The notes beneath the pieces were generated by a model. The model was not told the DNA's origin, made no database searches, and saw only the letters and a program-made list of their open reading frames with translations. From a virus, in the IMG/VR virus record IMGVR_UViG_3300043331_001409, positions 1-29,026 of that record: DNA of 29,026 nucleotides; one strand, given 5' to 3'. The position numbers and the translations under genes are program-made. This document shows positions 28,798 to 29,026 of the stretch, one piece after another (positions within the stretch are counted from its first letter, which is position 1; every line of letters begins with the position of its first letter).

Positions 28798-29026
28798 TGT
28801 CGGGGATCGGGCTGGTGCGCCGCAGTGCAGACGTCCAGACGTTCACCGCGTCCGGAACCTGGACCAAGCCTTCCGGGGCGGCCGCGGTCGAGGTCATCCT
28901 GATCGGCGGGGGTGGGGGCGGCGGATCTGGGCGCCGTGGGGCGGCCGGATCCGTGCGGTGTGCGGGCGGCGGTGGCGGTGGCGGTTCGCTCACCGTCGGC
29001 ACAATCCCGGCCGCGACGCTTCCGGC
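28797..29026 (+). CDS. Glycine-rich fibre-like protein (3' end outside window)
   Basis: ATG 28797 overlaps the previous TGA. The visible 76 residues have the hallmark VQTFTASGTWTKPSGAAAVE, then VILIGGGGGGGSGRRG and a second Gly run, the glycine-rich motif of phage receptor-binding and minor tail proteins, predicted to form a polyglycine-II or beta-like stalk. It is cut by the window edge, so length and C-terminal domains are unknown. With the two preceding genes it forms an appendage cluster next to the capsid gene. Confidence 0.75.
   Translation, partial: MSGIGLVRRSADVQTFTASGTWTKPSGAAAVEVILIGGGGGGGSGRRGAAGSVRCAGGGGGGGSLTVGTIPAATLP

Overview
The window is part of a temperate, tailed actinobacteriophage or prophage (siphovirus-type, HK97-like head genes). 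Base composition is very GC-rich, GTG starts are common, and most genes are joined by ATGA or GTGA stop/start overlaps. Together with the small Cys-rich protein and HutC-type GntR regulator near 4.5-6 kb, which resemble genes I recall from Micromonosporaceae, this points to a Micromonospora/Actinoplanes-like host. The host is an inference.

Layout, left to right. (1) 1-4465: end of the tail module (DUF5047-like minor tail protein, two more tail/structural proteins), then a lysis cassette: M15-type endolysin, coiled-coil/TM protein, holin-like protein, a three-TM protein and a membrane-anchored PASTA protein. (2) 4560-6426: an accessory block of a GntR/UTRA repressor divergent from three small genes, behind a leader with two strong hairpins. 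(3) 6496-8176: lysogeny switch with tyrosine integrase and XRE repressor (4-bp overlap, minus strand) divergent from a Cro-like gene. The two divergent promoters have the same architecture and appear to give leaderless transcripts. (4) 8241-15784: a tightly overlapping early operon, mostly unknown zinc-binding or helix-turn-helix proteins, with an ECF-like sigma factor, a membrane protein and an adenine methyltransferase. (5) 15815-18530: a second run of small genes including a proteasome-beta/HslV-like Ntn hydrolase, closed by a 13-bp-stem hairpin. (6) 18634-20896: an HNH protein containing a strong iteron-like array (candidate replication origin), a zinc protein and a small HTH protein. (7) 21106-29026: HNH nuclease, a pyrimidine-rich gap (candidate cos/pac), small and large terminase, portal, prohead protease, a small TM peptide, a tRNA-like gene, major capsid protein and fibre-like proteins running off the window.

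The tail end lies to the left of the integrase and the head genes lie far to the right. The window therefore reads as a circularised or permuted phage genome (or a junction of two elements), with the middle tail genes outside it. No DNA polymerase or helicase is seen, so replication presumably recruits host machinery.

Most interesting signals: the twin leaderless operator-promoters of the immunity switch; the iteron array inside the HNH gene; the tRNA-like gene with an abnormal anticodon arm; the phage Ntn hydrolase with T1/D17/K33; the palindrome-studded octapeptide repeats at both ends of the methyltransferase; and repeated sequences at gene boundaries.
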